Under the pieces are notes generated by a model. The model searched no databases. It saw only the letters and a program-made list of their open reading frames with translations, and was not told the origin of the DNA. 64,000 nucleotides of DNA from Sinotaia quadrata (Eukaryota > Mollusca > Gastropoda > Architaenioglossa > Viviparidae). The translations under genes were made by a program, and so were the position numbers. Positions within the stretch are counted from its first letter, which is position 1. Each line of letters begins with the position of its first letter. This document shows, piece after piece, positions 1-12,710 of the stretch. The stretch covers positions 98,369,135 through 98,433,134 of the forward strand of contig CM054180.1 of assembly GCA_028829895.1 (NCBI GenBank), written 5' to 3'.

Positions 1-1129
1 ACAGTTATATTAACTGCATGCTGTGCGTCTGCGTATGTATTACCGACCGCTAAGACAAGCTTATCAAGTGCAACAGCTATTTCGAGTGTTAATAGTTAAT
101 ACACCGCGAAATTCTAGCACAACTTACATACAAACATAAAAGCTAGGAGACAAATGCGCATACTACAGTCACACTCAAATACAACTAAACGATCATAAAC
201 AAACACGCCGACATCCATAAACGATTCCTTTTTGTATGTGTGTGTGGTATACAAGTGTGGTTACAGTAAATCCTGACGAAACTTACCAGTAAAAACTGAT
301 AAACTCCATCGCTATTCTCTTCAATCTAGCCAAAACGATTGACATTAGTAGTTCCTGTCTTTGTTACAAGTGCGCAGCTCAGTAAAGAACGATCAACCCA
401 CAGGTGGGAAGGAATGAAGACTTTTTTGTTGTTGTTGTTGGCCTTGTGCCTTTAGGTCGTTCTGTTTGCGCTAATAGGGCCCTCACAGTCGACCAAGGTG
501 TGTTATATTTTTAGTCCCTAGTTCAAGGCCAGCTGAGCTCATGTCATGGTTTCCCGAAAGGAAAAAATTAAAAACAAAAAGCCCACCCACTACAATGCGT
601 TCTAGTCATTGCTGAGACATAGACGTAAATTACATACTAACGTGGCATATTTTGACACTACCAAGGATTTCTGAAGTGCATACATACGACTTTGTTTTTG
701 TTTGCTTGTTTAAATTTCCCAGTCATAAATCAGAACATAAGTTGTGCCCGAGAGACGTCAATATGTGTGTGTGAGAGAGAGAGAGAGGGGGGGGGGGCAT
801 TGTAGCCTGATTCTCCACAGATCTCTAAGCGCTTACAATCGTGGTCGCTAAGTTCAATATTCGTGAGGTATGGAGTGTATGAGTAAAGTAGAAAAACCTC
901 AATAGAACAGGCTGGTCCCTAGAGGCCTTTCTATACGTGAGGCTCGTAGCGCCGCCTTTATCGCAAAGTCACCGAGCTCCCAAATATTTATACGTATTGA
1001 AAAATTAAATGACAAATTTAGATTATTTACCAAATGCTTCTTTATAACATATTTATTCCTATTTCATACTATATTATTTCATTCTCTTAATATGAACTCT
1101 GTATTGATTAGCTTTGTAATAAAATGTGA
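1..1129. other. Non-coding stretch, nothing recognised
   Basis: AT-rich sequence with no long open frame. A short GA run passes into a 12-base G run at about 771-798. Nothing else stands out. Confidence 0.6.
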
Positions 1130-1560
1130 AATCATGATAGACCTACAACGGTTTATAATCAAAGAGTGAAATCACATGATAAACTAAACAGCAACTGTTT
1201 TACTACAAGATCTCAATCATGATAAAGCAAGCATTAACGGTTTATAATAATAAGTGATAGCATGATATAACATTAACGGTTTGTAATTTACAACTGAAAT
1301 CATAATACACTAAAAGCATGATAAAGTGAAACCATAATAAATGAAACATTAACGGTTTGTAATAAATGTATGAAAACATGATAAAACATTAACGGTGTGT
1401 AATTAAAGAGTGAAATCATAATACACTAAAAGCATGATAGGTAAGCATTAACGTTTTGAAAATGAAACATTAACGGTTTGTAATAAATGTATGAAAGCAA
1501 AATAAACTAAATGACGGTTTGTAATAAATGTGTGAAAGCATGATTCAGTAAACATTCAAA
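1130..1560. repeat. Degenerate minisatellite with core CATTAACGGTTTGTAAT
   Basis: About eight to ten diverged copies of a roughly 40-base unit centred on CATTAACGGTTTGTAAT, often followed by AATGTATGAAAGCATGATAAA-like sequence. The spacing is irregular, so this is an old, decayed tandem array. Confidence 0.7.
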
Positions 1561-1738
1561 GATTTGTCATCATTCGGTGTTTCTTATGTAAAGATATTCT
1601 TATGTGATTTATTATGATCATATTTACTTATAACGCTATTTACGTGTAATTTTTCTTGATTCAACTTCTTAATAAATGTAAACTTTTTGGGTTGTCCTGC
1701 CTAACCGTAAGAGCACGATTTCTTTGAAGTTATTTATT

Positions 1739-1740
<2 letters not shown>

Positions 1741-1807
<67 letters not shown>
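1741..1807. repeat. (GA)n microsatellite
   Basis: 67 bases of GA dinucleotide with a single interruption (GAAA). Open frames across it only encode Leu/Ser runs and are artefacts. Confidence 0.97.
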
Positions 1808-1814
<7 letters not shown>

Positions 1815-3944
1815 GCATGTAAGAAAAAAAACCAAGATTTCTGCGAAACAAGATTATCTCACGTGAAAGCGAGGTTTCTTTAAATCTTATCAAAGCCAGG
1901 TCGTGACAGCTGTTTTTTGAGGGAACTGTCCACTCAAAACTGTCAACAGATTTGGAATTGTCAACAGTCTCAAGTGACTTCTTTAAGATGGGCACTGTCG
2001 GGAACCTGACTGTGCCATGTTCATTAGCATACACACACAGGTCGTCTGCTCTTCATTCCTTTCTAGCCCCATAGGCTGTCTGATTTTACCTACCGCTCAC
2101 CCACCAATCCGTACTTGGACTGGTATTTAAAGATTGTAAACTAGACTTGACTTCGCGACCAGACCGACCTGTCGTGCTATCTCATATTTAGGTGCTGTCT
2201 GCAGTCTATGGACTGCTTATTCAAGTTTACTTGGTTGGGTTTTAAAAATTTCTTTTTAGTTTATAGTGTGCGTATAAAGCGTGGGATGGGAAGGGAGCAT
2301 AACCTGGGATTAACAAGGATTTATAAGCATTCGGATGATTATGTATGCATAAGTTACTATGAAGCTAAGAATGTATCCAGTTGGTATTATCTGCTTGAGT
2401 GCCTCTGTCGTGAAATGTTTACGCTAGGGTCCCTTGCTCTTACCTCATAGGTAAAACAGAATGAGGGAGAGAGAGAATTATGTAATTGTCAACAAACCTA
2501 GAATAATATATGTCATTAAAATCAGAGTGAGTAGATAAAAGTAGAAGGCATCAGACAAAGACAAACAGCAGATAGACAAACTGGGAAACTATAAACAACT
2601 TGCATACACACACATATAAAATCAGACCGATAAAAAAAAAAAAATCATAGTCAGTAGAATGACACTGTTTCCAAAGTGATTAGTTGATAAACAGTGGAAA
2701 TCACATGAGACTGATAGGAATATTAGCAATAGAATACAACAGACAAACAAACAGATAAATGTTCCTGGGGAAAAACCCGGAGACTGGTATACATAATTAT
2801 ATTCACCACGACACGTGACAGATTACAACCAGTGGAAGACCCTCGTTGGTTTGTTTAAAGCAGCACACACAAAAACAACACAAACGAAAATTAACAGTTG
2901 TTTCCTTTAAAAGTGCAATCTATTGTAAAAAAAATAAATAAAAAATATTCATATAATACACTCACCAAACAAGTTGTCCTCAAGGATTTAATATTCAAAC
3001 TCAAAGATTAAAACTTCACAAAGCCTCAAGTCTTCTTTATTTCCAAACGAATATGGTTATCAAGAGTTTTTATACCTTTTATTCATTTGCTCTTGCTCTT
3101 TCTTCCCGCTAGTGCTCCTTAATAAAATAGTATTTACTCATTCCATAGACATATATCACTTTAAACTTCACATGTAAAATATTTTTAATTGATTATTTTG
3201 TAATACTGAAAACACAACATTTTTAATATATCAGTTTAGTTTTTCGCACACACACACCCAAAACAACAACACAGTCTTACTAACCCTTTATGCTGCAGAA
3301 TCTTAACTTTGCAAGTGATTGCATTAATTGTATGTAATTTGTATTTATTTATTCAAAAGTTTAATAATGTGCTGTTGAGACATTTTGGATCCCACGTCTT
3401 TATATTTTGATTTAATTTTGGCATTGTACAATCATTTGTCTTTGTAGTGACGTAACAGCCATTACTGTATTTTCTAAGGATCGGCATGGGGACATAATCC
3501 ATCAGTGTGCTATTTTATTATCACTGTAAAAAATAAAATTAATTATAACATGCAATGCTTCATCTAGAATATTAATTTTCACAGAAAATATCTGGAGCAT
3601 GAAATATAACCATTCTATAAGAAATATGTCATAAAGGTGAATGGTTTAAATTGTAATTAGAAACACTAAGTCACGAGGTTCAGAGAATTAAGAATAGGTG
3701 ATCGAATTCTTTGCCTATAAAAGTGGAAAATTACCTTCTAAGATTTTATTTTTGTCTTGTCCTTCTGTCTTGAAAAAAAAATATGAAGAAGTTTTGCTTC
3801 GACTTATTCTGCTAATGAGAAGGCTATTAAAAAAAATAAATAACTCGCAAAGGAGTGAGTTCTACTGACAAGTACATATTTAATTAGCTTGGATGTGCTG
3901 GACGGTACTCTAGAAGATTAAATCTACTCTTACTTCGATATAGA
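1808..3944. other. Non-coding stretch, no gene recognised
   Basis: AT-rich sequence. An 80-codon open frame (2208-2450, +) starts about 85 bases after a TATTTAAAG motif near 2122, but its product has no recognisable domain or composition. I regard it as chance. Confidence 0.5.
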
Positions 3945-4015
3945 AGTGGGATTCTTACAACCAATGGCTGTGCAGGACAGTGTGGGCAAACGTGAGCACA
4001 ATGCAGACCACTAAT
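3945..4015 (-). repeat. tRNA-derived SINE-like fragment (copy 1)
   Basis: On the - strand, TTAGTGGTCTGC resembles a pol III A box and GGTTGTAAGAATCCC resembles a B box (GGTTCGAATCC), about 65 bases apart. A related stretch lies at 12560-12710; they share TAGTGGTCTGCA and a GCCCACA..CCTGCACA block. It is degenerate and the boundaries are uncertain. Confidence 0.45.
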
Positions 4016-4829
4016 CTACTGAAAACTTTGAAGTTTATTCCTAGATCGGCGGGACGGATATACATGTCTACAAGTCGGCTGCCTTGTATGTACATAGACA
4101 AGTGTAGCGTCTAGCAGTATCCGAAATTTTCACTTCCGACTGATCTTTAGTGTGCTGAATGAACCACTATCATACATGTTGTGGCTTAATTCCCTGTTTT
4201 GTCAGTTTGTCTGAATATATATTTATTTGTATGCTGTCTGCCCATAAAAAAAGAAAATTGATTAATCTACACTTGCATTCTAAAAAGTCAAATATCTGAA
4301 ATATCTGAAAAGAAGACACTAAGTGGATAAGTTTGCTAACAGGTGGGCAAAGAGGGGAGGGAAAACGTTACAATATATACAAGATTAACAGGTTATTTTT
4401 GTGGAAGAAGTTTGGTTCATCCTTTAACCGACCCTATCACTGTGCTGCTCTACCCTCTCGTATTTTCAAGGTGCTCCACTTCCGACGCCCACGCTGACAC
4501 TGAAGCTACACCTAGGATTCCTGCACAAAGACGTGTGACGTGCAGTTCGTGTACACACCCAAGGGTCCCTCGAAGCAGGTTGTGTAGCCTTAACATATGC
4601 CAAAACACGGTTTAACGCGCACAACATCACCCCCACGTTTTCGTGATCACCTGTGCAAACACGTCTTGTCGTTTGCAAGCAGGTTGGTCCGTGTCAACGC
4701 CAACACGGGGCAGATCTCCTTCAGCTCCTTAAACGTCTACATGGGGCAAAGGTCATGAGGTTGAAACAATGAATACTGAGTTTTCGAGTGCTGACCGGAG
4801 AATCGACTCGCAGCAGACCCGGACACAGA
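4016..4829. other. Non-coding stretch, locally GC-richer
   Basis: 4430-4800 is richer in G+C than its surroundings and has short open frames on both strands (4343-4615 +, 4466-4678 -) without recognisable features. No gene is supported. Confidence 0.5.
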
Positions 4830-5060
4830 GGGAAAAGGTTAAATTTTTTATTATTATGATCTATACTGTCCTAGTATTAAAACAAGAGAGAAAAGGTTAA
4901 TTTTTATTATTATATATACTGTCCTAGTATTAAAACAAGAGGGAAAAGGTTAATTTTTATTATTATGATATATTAAAACAAGAGAGAAGAGATTATTTTT
5001 TAAAATTATTATTATGTATACTGGTATTAAAACACTAATCGACTCGAGCTGACATGATAT
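4830..5060. repeat. Imperfect AT-rich tandem repeat
   Basis: Several diverged copies of a unit like AAACAAGAGAGAAAAGGTTA followed by TTATTATTATATATACTG and CCTAGTATTAAAAC, about 55-60 bases each. Confidence 0.65.
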
Positions 5061-5402
5061 ACACTATCCTAGACTCCTAGTATTAAAACTTACTAATCAA
5101 CTCATATGATCTGTAATGTGTTAAAACTCAAAAATCAACTGATTTTAATTATTTTTTTTAAAGTACGCATCAACTCCAATTAGTAAGACCTACAGCGGTG
5201 TTAAAGCACTGATCAACTTAAATTAATATGATTATGGTGATAAACTTACAGAAAGTTCTTAGAAATCGAACATGTTTTGTTGTCTAGAAAATGGTCAAGT
5301 TACACACTTGACAAACTGTGATTCGAGAAAACAAATATTAAAGAAAAATACACAGTCATCGTCACAATAAATAAATGCCTAAATATGCATTTTTTCGCAC
5401 AC

Positions 5403-5427
5403 GTGTGTGTGTGTGTGTGTGTGTGTG
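5403..5427. repeat. (GT)n microsatellite
   Basis: Twenty-five bases of alternating GT, followed by a GA-rich and G-rich stretch to about 5475. Confidence 0.95.
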
Positions 5428-5604
5428 GAGAGAGAAAGAGAAGGGAGAGAGTCAGGGAGTGGGGGGAGGAGAGAGTTCCTTTAAACAGTAATCGTGGATA
5501 TGATTGAAGGATTATATATAAAAAAAAAAAAAATTCAGTTTCAAGGTGTTCCTCTTTCGACAACAACCATCTATGAATGAAGGCAAATAGTCAATATACT
5601 GTAG

Positions 5605-5755
5605 GATGTACAAAAAATTAAACAAACCCGCAAATAAAATCAGGTGTAGGCTGTACAAAAAATTAAACAAACCGACAAATAAAATCAGATGTAGGCTGTA
5701 CAAAAAATAAACAAACTGACAAATAAAATCTAGCGCAAATCGACAAATAAAATTA
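5605..5755. repeat. Imperfect 45-bp tandem repeat
   Basis: Three to four copies of GTACAAAAAATTAAACAAAC followed by GACAAATAAAATCAGGTGTAG, progressively truncated to the right. Confidence 0.75.
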
Positions 5756-5995
5756 AAGTGCGAATATAATGACTGGGATTTGCACCCATGAAAACAATCA
5801 GCGTTTTAACCGGAAACCGTTGGTTATCACTCCCACACAATATGAACAGAATGAGTTGAGGGAACAAAAGAAAAAAGAAATAGCTGAAGAATTTGTGCGT
5901 AGCCACAGATCGCTGTGTGTCCCAACATCGAATTCGTCCACTGAGCACTGCTATATATAGTCAAAAGGATGTGGATAGTTTCTTCTCTTCAAAAT

Positions 5996-6176
5996 GAGCA
6001 TATGGGACCTACGTCAGTTACAGAGAGACTATAGAGAGAACGTACATGCTGATGGAGCATGTGGGACCTACGTCAGTTACAGAGAGACTATAGAGAGAAC
6101 GTACAGGCTGATGGAGCATGTGGGACCTACGTCAGTTACAGAGAGACTATAGAGAGAACGTGCAGGCTGATGGAGC
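5996..6176. repeat. 59-bp tandem repeat, 3 copies
   Basis: Units begin at 5996, 6055 and 6114, with only one or two differences between them. Each contains CCTACGTCAGTTACAGAGAG. High identity suggests recent amplification. Confidence 0.93.
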
Positions 6177-7399
6177 TGGATTGGGACACCCAACAAAATC
6201 AACATCACTGGTGCACTACTATAAACTAATTGCGCAAGCAAAATGGGAGCATCTTCCAATTAGTGTTCAGCCTTCCGCGACGATGACAAACGCTGGAAGT
6301 GAATGACAAGCTTGCAAAAATTAAAAATTAAAATCGATCAGTCAGCGTTACAACCCCGTCTAGAGAATACAATCCCCTTGAGTTTTAAATTATGATGATT
6401 CGGAGTTGCCAATGATAAACGATAAAGATGCCCAAACAGTCATAACACTGACTTTCAAAGTTAAAGAAGGCATTAAGTTAATAATAATTATTATTAGAAT
6501 GAAGCAACGCAGTAATTAAAAGGACAGATTATTTTTTAAGTATAATTAAATTCTGCTACAGAATGACGAAAATAAAGATAGTTTATGAGAGTAATATACA
6601 GTTACAGACTAGAGTTAATAGTAATAAAATGCAGGTTACTAGTTAATAATAGCCAATTAGTTTTAAGTTTTGTTACAGACTACAGAAATCAATAATTAAA
6701 GGTGAACTATTAGTTTTGAGTTTTGTTACAGTCTAGCGCAAAAAAAATCAAATAAAATGTAGTCTATTAGTTCTGGGCACTGTTATAGAATACAGGCAGC
6801 CAATTAGTTTATTTAAGTGAAGTTACTGACTGTAGCAAGCAATTAATTAACGAAAATTAGTAAGATTTTAAGTGTTGTTATTGCTTCTTGCACTTTGTAA
6901 TTATGAGCAGCATATTAGATTTTGAACACATACATATTATAGAAGAGTACACTTAATAGATGAAAATCAGCACACCTCTAGCTACAAATTTTTTACAGTC
7001 GTGGGCAAAGTAAGTATGTGCATGTATGTACTCCCTGCCCCATATTTTCCTTTTCAATTCAGTGCCAATATGCACACGGAAAGATCTAACCAGTTAAAAT
7101 ATGTAATAATACTACCTGATCCACAAGTATGTTAATCACGTTTTCAGTATAAATTCTGGTGTATAGAACAGCTGTGGGCGTTTTGCGCAGCTGCGCAGCT
7201 CATTAGGAAATGCCGCGCAGCAGTTTCAAAATTCCGCGCACAAGTTTTGGGATAGCAAGCTCAAACAACCGCCAGTTCCGTACACAAAGGAAAAATATTA
7301 GAGGGGACGTTGGTATGGACGAGGGCATTTCAAATCCAAAGAACCCAGTCTATACACGAATTTAATGCTACGTATTACAAAAACAAAACTCTAATTAAT
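6177..7399. other. Non-coding stretch
   Basis: No gene recognised. A GC-rich patch at 7170-7245 contains the perfect palindromes GCGCAGCTGCGC and AGCTGCGCAGCT (7186-7200), plus more CCGCGCA words. It could be the end of an old transposon, but no partner end was found. Confidence 0.5.
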
Positions 7400-7580
7400 C
7401 TTCAATGGTGTGGACGATGGCGTTTCAACTCTAATTCTAAACCTCAACCTACACTCGAACTGTCAAACCAGGTTATCTTCTAATAGGGATGATGGCGTTT
7501 CAACTCTAAACCTCAACCTACACTCGAAATGTGTTAAGTAAACCAGGTTATCTTCAAGTAGGGATGAGGGCGTTTCAACT
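7400..7580. repeat. Imperfect repeat around GATGGCGTTTCAACTCTAA
   Basis: Three diverged copies of a unit containing GATGGCGTTTCAACTCTAA, CCTCAACCTACACTCGAA and ACCAGGTTATCTTC, spaced roughly 65-85 bases. Confidence 0.7.
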
Positions 7581-7680
7581 CCATAAAGAATCCAGTTTGC
7601 AGCTTATAATAAATTAAGATCATGTCTGCCTGGACTAAAGAGTCTGAAGTTGTTGTTTTTTTATATTTTATTTATAGTGT

Positions 7681-7895
7681 TATTAAAATCTCTCCCACGT
7701 AATCACACAAGGAGCTATTTATTTTTATTTTATTTATACTATTATTAAAACCTCTCCCACATAATCAATATAAGGAGCTATTTATTTTAATTATATTTAT
7801 ACTATTAATGTCTCTCCCAAGTAATCAACATAAGGAGCTATTTATTTTAATTTTATTTATATTATTATTAAAACTTCTCCCACTTAATCAACATT
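7681..7895. repeat. About 60-bp tandem repeat, 4 copies
   Basis: Units start near 7681, 7742, 7801 and 7862. Each carries TATTAAAACCTCTCCCAC, then TAATCAACATAAGGAGCTA and a T-rich spacer. Moderately diverged. Confidence 0.8.
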
Positions 7896-9321
7896 AGGAT
7901 CCTGTAAGCGTGGAAACAGTCCTACAACTTGACCTTGACGCTGCATGTCAAACTGAGTAGCTAAGTATTCAGTAAGCAATGAGTCCTTCAAAAAAATAAA
8001 CAGTCCAAAAATAAAAAGTGCAAGAAAGAACTTGAACGAGAGTTTTAATTATGCATACGCACACACAAACACGCACATAGTATGAGAACACTACGTGTTT
8101 CTTTTGTTATGGTTTGTTTTGTTGTCGAATTTTTATGCTTGCCGTTACTCATCCATTCACCAATGGCGGCATATCCAAAACGCCGCGTTCTGATGACTTC
8201 TATAATTTATTAGCTAATATAAACTCTATATTATGAGCGCAAGAACGAATGGTGGTAGTAGGGGTAATGGTGGTGATGAGAAAATATGAATTACTGAAAT
8301 TCAACCACGAACTACAGCTATGCCGTGCTCACAGTGGCTCTTTGTGTTTGTCATCACCTCAGCTAAAGAAATGACTGACACATGTGCGGCAAGGTCCTTT
8401 TGAGGGTTTTCCCCCTACCTAAAAAAAACCTCAATCATCGTGACCTGTAGTCAGACAACAATGAAATGAATAACAATGAAGGGCCAACAACCTAAAAAGC
8501 AAGTCGTAGATAGCATCTTTCCAATGTGTAGACATCAATTTTCGGCAGAATTAATGAGAGCGACCCGCAAGGCTCAATCGACTCTAACATTGTTTTGTTC
8601 AAGTAGATCCTCACAGGAATTATGACAATGCACACGCGCCCATACAACTTTGATGCAATGTTCGATAAAAGGGCCGGCCAAATAGCTGAATTACTCTGAC
8701 AATAACTTTAGTCAGAGTACGCAAAGAGTAAAATTGCGACGTATTATTCTCAGGTGCTATTTTTGTGTGTACAAAACACTCATAAACAGCTTTTTTGTTG
8801 TTATACAAAAAAAAAAGAAAGAAAGAAAATAAAGCCTTGCATGAAATGTTATCACGTAACCAGAATACACTCTGGGAGGGAGCCAAGCGATAACACTCAT
8901 ACATTCGAATAATAATTTTTTTTTTTAATGAAAAACTCAAAACATGTTACAACACATAAACATACAGTAATATCTGTCAACAAAATCAACGAGATCGGCA
9001 CGTGGCGTTTCAGCAGCGAAAAAATATCAATTAATGCAAAGATAATGAGATTACAATCAGTGCGCGCTAGTTTTATTCACATTCATCCGCATCATACCCA
9101 TGGCTTGAAGGAGACAGTGACAAGAACCATCTTCCCAAATCCAATCAATGCACCATAAAGTGACTAAAATTTATAACTCAGCATACAACCGTGTAGATTT
9201 CCTATCAACAACCATTTTTTTTTTTTACTGCACGCAAAGAAAATTTAAATCGAGAGCTAACAAGCAGTGTTAAGTACCAGAAGCCAATCGTTTGGTGTTT
9301 ATGACGTCAGTTGAATCAAAG
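7896..9321. other. Non-coding stretch; CRE palindrome at its right end
   Basis: No gene recognised. At 9302-9309 there is a perfect TGACGTCA (cAMP-response-element palindrome), 13 bases before the E-box-containing array that follows. Confidence 0.5.
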
Positions 9322-9666
9322 ATGAACGGGAGTATCACGTGCATGTTGCAGGAGACAAATGAATGGGAGTATCACGTGCGTGTTGCAGGAGGCAATTGAA
9401 CGGGAGTATCACGTGCATGTTGCAGGAGGCAATTGAATGGAAGTATCACGTGCATGTTGCAGGAGGCAATTGAACGGGAGTATCACGTGCATGTTGCAGG
9501 AGGCAATTGAACGGGAGTATCACGTGCATGTTGCAGGAGACAATTGAATGGAAGTATCACGTGCATGTTGCAGGAGGCAATTGAACGGGAGTATCACGTG
9601 CATGTTGCAGGAGGCAATTGAACGGGAGTATCACGTGCATGTTGCAGGAGACAAATGAATGGGAGT
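9322..9666. repeat. 37-bp minisatellite, 9 full copies, each with a CACGTG E-box
   Basis: Unit starts are at 9322, 9359, 9396, 9433, 9470, 9507, 9544, 9581 and 9618, then a partial copy to about 9666. The core is GAGTATCACGTGCATGTTGC, followed by AGGAGGCAA. All nine full units keep CACGTG. Variation is limited to a few positions (AACGGGAG or AATGGAAG; GAGGCAATT or GAGACAAAT). Confidence 0.96.
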
Positions 9667-11102
9667 TTATAATCGGGTAAACTGTAGAGAAAGAACGGCG
9701 AGTGAAATATTGGGGTACTTACAACAACACATCTTCATTCATCAAGACGAGATTGAAATTAAGAAGAGACAGTTTTGTTCGTGGCGTTTCTTCTGCACAT
9801 GGAAATTAAAAAGATCTGTGAAACAAGCAGGTGAGGCAGTAGTTTATCAAAGGTTTCTAAATTGCATAGAGTCTTTTAAGTTTCTCTTGGCCATTATGAC
9901 ATGCGCGGAATGTTTCAATTTTTCTCCTCCCCAAAACATGATAAACTGTTCTCACTTGTCAATGAAAGTGGGTTTGAGAAGCGAATATTGCACTTCGCTT
10001 CACAGCTAAGAGGCAAGACGACCAGTCAAGTGCGAAAAGGCAACTGCTGATTTGGTTCGCTAGATGAAAAGCGAGCATAACTGAGGAAATTCGTCCAGCA
10101 CAGATTTGTGTGAAAATGCTGACTAACTGCCTAGAAACCATACATCACCAGGTAGATCCTCGCTATATGGTAAATATGATAGGGCCACACCTGTTCAGTG
10201 GCTTACAGATTTACTCAAACACTACTTCAGGCCGTTCCTGCAAACTTTCTGCCAAGTTTGGAGTATTCTCCCCTTGGTAAAGTACAACGCAACGTTTAAT
10301 GTGCTATTCCAGAAAGAGCAAACTATAACCCGAGAGTTAATTAATTTTTGAATCTCAATGTTCAAGTACTTGGGGAATATGAACTGAATAATATATCTAG
10401 GCAGTGACGCACATCAAATTATTTTAAACAGCAAACCAAGTCACTAACATCACTTTCACTGTTAGATACAACGAACTCGACACTTTATCATCGATGCATA
10501 CCAAATTTCAAATAGCAAAAACCAAATCAGACAGTTAATCCAGTGTCTCTTTTAATCTTCATGCACTCGGAGTCAACTCAAGAGTATATCTAGCCGCCGA
10601 AACATTTCAAATACTCAACAGATATCAGATGGATTGCAAATCAACAGACAAGTATCAACTTCAGAAGGGAAAAAAAATCAAAATCTAGAGTTAGAAAGAG
10701 AGGGAAAGAGAGATGGGTGAAGCCTCTTAATACTCCCCGGGGAGGAGTTTCAGTGGTTCCGGTGACGCAGTAGATTAGCTAAATATATCTAAGCTCTGTT
10801 CGAGCTCAGTGTCGCAGGCAACAGGGCGTTGCAGACAGTGTGTTCACCACATGCACGTCATTGTGTACACTTGTAGTCAGGAGGGGGGGAGAGTAGTAGG
10901 AAAGAGTTCAAGAAATGATTGGGGGGTGGGTGGGTGGAGAGAAAAGTCTGTGAACGGTGCAATGCATCATATTTTAAGAAACTTCACACTTTACTGTTGT
11001 GTTCCTACTTATTCTTGGAAATAAGGACAAACATGGAAGTATGCAGAATGCACGCGAACTTAAATAATTTAATCATCTAACAGGATGCAAGTGCTGCGAC
11101 AA
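9667..11102. other. Non-coding stretch
   Basis: No recognisable gene. The open frame 9659-10009 (+) begins inside the minisatellite and its product has no familiar motif. A G-rich patch lies at 10880-10940. Confidence 0.5.
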
Positions 11103-12127
11103 TGCAATTATATTCAAGATGTTATATTTTTGTTTATCCGGTGAAAGCGTAACACGGAAGAGATGTTGAGTGCAATTATATTCAAGATGCTATAGTTTTG
11201 TTTATCCGGTGAAAGCGTAACACGGAAGAGATGTTGAGTGCAATTATATTCAAGATGCTATATTTTTGTTTATCCGGTGAAAGCGTAACACGGAAGAGAT
11301 GTTGAGTGCAATTATATTCAAGATGCTATAGTTTTGTTTATCCGGTGAAAGCGTAACACGGAAGAGATGTTGAGTGCAATTATATTCAAGATGCTATAGT
11401 TTTGTTTATCCGGTGAAAGCGTAACACGGAAGAGATGTTGAGTGCAATTATATTCAAGATGCTATAGTTTTGTTTATCCGGTGAAAGCGTAACACGGAAG
11501 AGATGTTGAGTGCAATTATATTCAAGATGCTATAGTTTTGTTTATCCGGTGAAAGCGTAACACGGAAGAGATGTTGAGTGCAATTATATTCAAGATGCTA
11601 TAGTTTTGTTTATCCGGTGAAAGCGTAACACGGAAGAGATGTTGAGTGCAATTATATTCAAGATGCTATAGTTTTGTTTATCCGGTGAAAGCGTAACACG
11701 GAAGAGATGTTGAGTGCAATTATATTCAAGATGCTATAGTTTTGTTTATCCGGTGAAAGCGTAACACGGAAGAGATGTTGAGTGCAATTATATTCAAGAT
11801 GCTATAGTTTTGTTTATCCGGTGAAAGCGTAACACGGAAGAGATGTTGAGTGCAATTATATTCAAGATGCTATAGTTTTGTTTATCCGGTGAAAGCGTAA
11901 CACGGAAGAGATGTTGAGTGCAATTATATTCAAGATGCTATAGTTTTGTTTATCCGGTGAAAGCGTAACACGGAAGAGATGTTGAGTGCAATTATATTCA
12001 AGATGCTATAGTTTTGTTTATCCGGTGAAAGCGTAACACGGAAGAGATGTTGAGTGCAATTATATTCAAGATGCTATATTTTTGTTTATCCGGTGAAAGC
12101 GTAACACGGAAGAGATGTTGAGTGCAA
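11103..12127. repeat. 68-bp satellite-like array, about 15 copies
   Basis: A head-to-tail array of 1025 bases with a 68-base unit: TGCAATTATATTCAAGATGC, TATAGTTTTGTTTATCCGGT, GAAAGCGTAACACGGAAGAG, ATGTTGAG. Copies are nearly identical; the main variation is TATAGTTTTG against TATATTTTTG, with the first copy most diverged (GATGTTATATTT). It encodes nothing recognisable. Confidence 0.98.
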
Positions 12128-12559
12128 AAGTAATTAAAACAATTGGAAAGTGTCATTATGATCAATGTCAAAAGCGAATGAATTAACTGGTCTTATAAGT
12201 CATGGTGTTTAGAAAACTTAAAACAGATGGCGATTTTTTCGCTTATAAAGGTGAAAATTAATTCAAACTAATTAGTTTTATGATTTATTTCTGTCTCATG
12301 AGACAAGAAAGGTTGTGTTTCAAACCCATTTTACTTAATAATAATGTTTTCTTGACAGAGCTCACCTAGGCAAAGTGTAAATGATTTACTATATCCTCAT
12401 TTTTAATTAAATATTTAATTATTAAATTATACTGTCTGCTGTCAAGGACTCACAGTCACTTTGAAATCAAGTTTCTGCAGTCCATTATCGTTACGAAAGC
12501 AGCAGAACTATTAATACTTTAAGTTTAAGGCAATGTTCTGATAACAGACCCTGGTTAAT
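12128..12559. other. Non-coding stretch, nothing recognised
   Basis: AT-rich unique-looking sequence with no open frame of note. Confidence 0.6.
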
Positions 12560-12710
12560 ATTTCAGAAGGGAGTTCTACCACCAAGCGCGCGTTTAAACT
12601 GATTGACCCTACTCTTGCCTGGATACAAATGCGCTACTCTTCCAACCGAGCGTGAGGGCTTGTGCAGGGTATTGTGGGCGAGCGCGATCAAAGTGCAGAC
12701 CACTACATCC
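12560..12710 (-). repeat. tRNA-derived SINE-like element (copy 2)
   Basis: Read on the - strand, TAGTGGTCTGCACTTTG is followed by GCTCGGTTGGAAGAGTAGCG, which closely matches a tRNA D-arm/A-box region, and then by GGGTCAATCAG in the B-box place. It shares the TAGTGGTCTGCA and CCCTGCACA blocks with the fragment at 3945-4015, which supports a dispersed family. Ends are approximate. Confidence 0.55.

Noticed and set aside
1669..2034. 121-codon - strand frame with a long Ser/Leu run
   Set aside because: The run is the translated GA microsatellite; the rest has no recognisable feature.
9322..9666. CRISPR-like array (also considered for 11103-12127 and 20133-20740)
   Set aside because: Units are directly abutting tandem repeats without unique spacers, in eukaryotic-type DNA.
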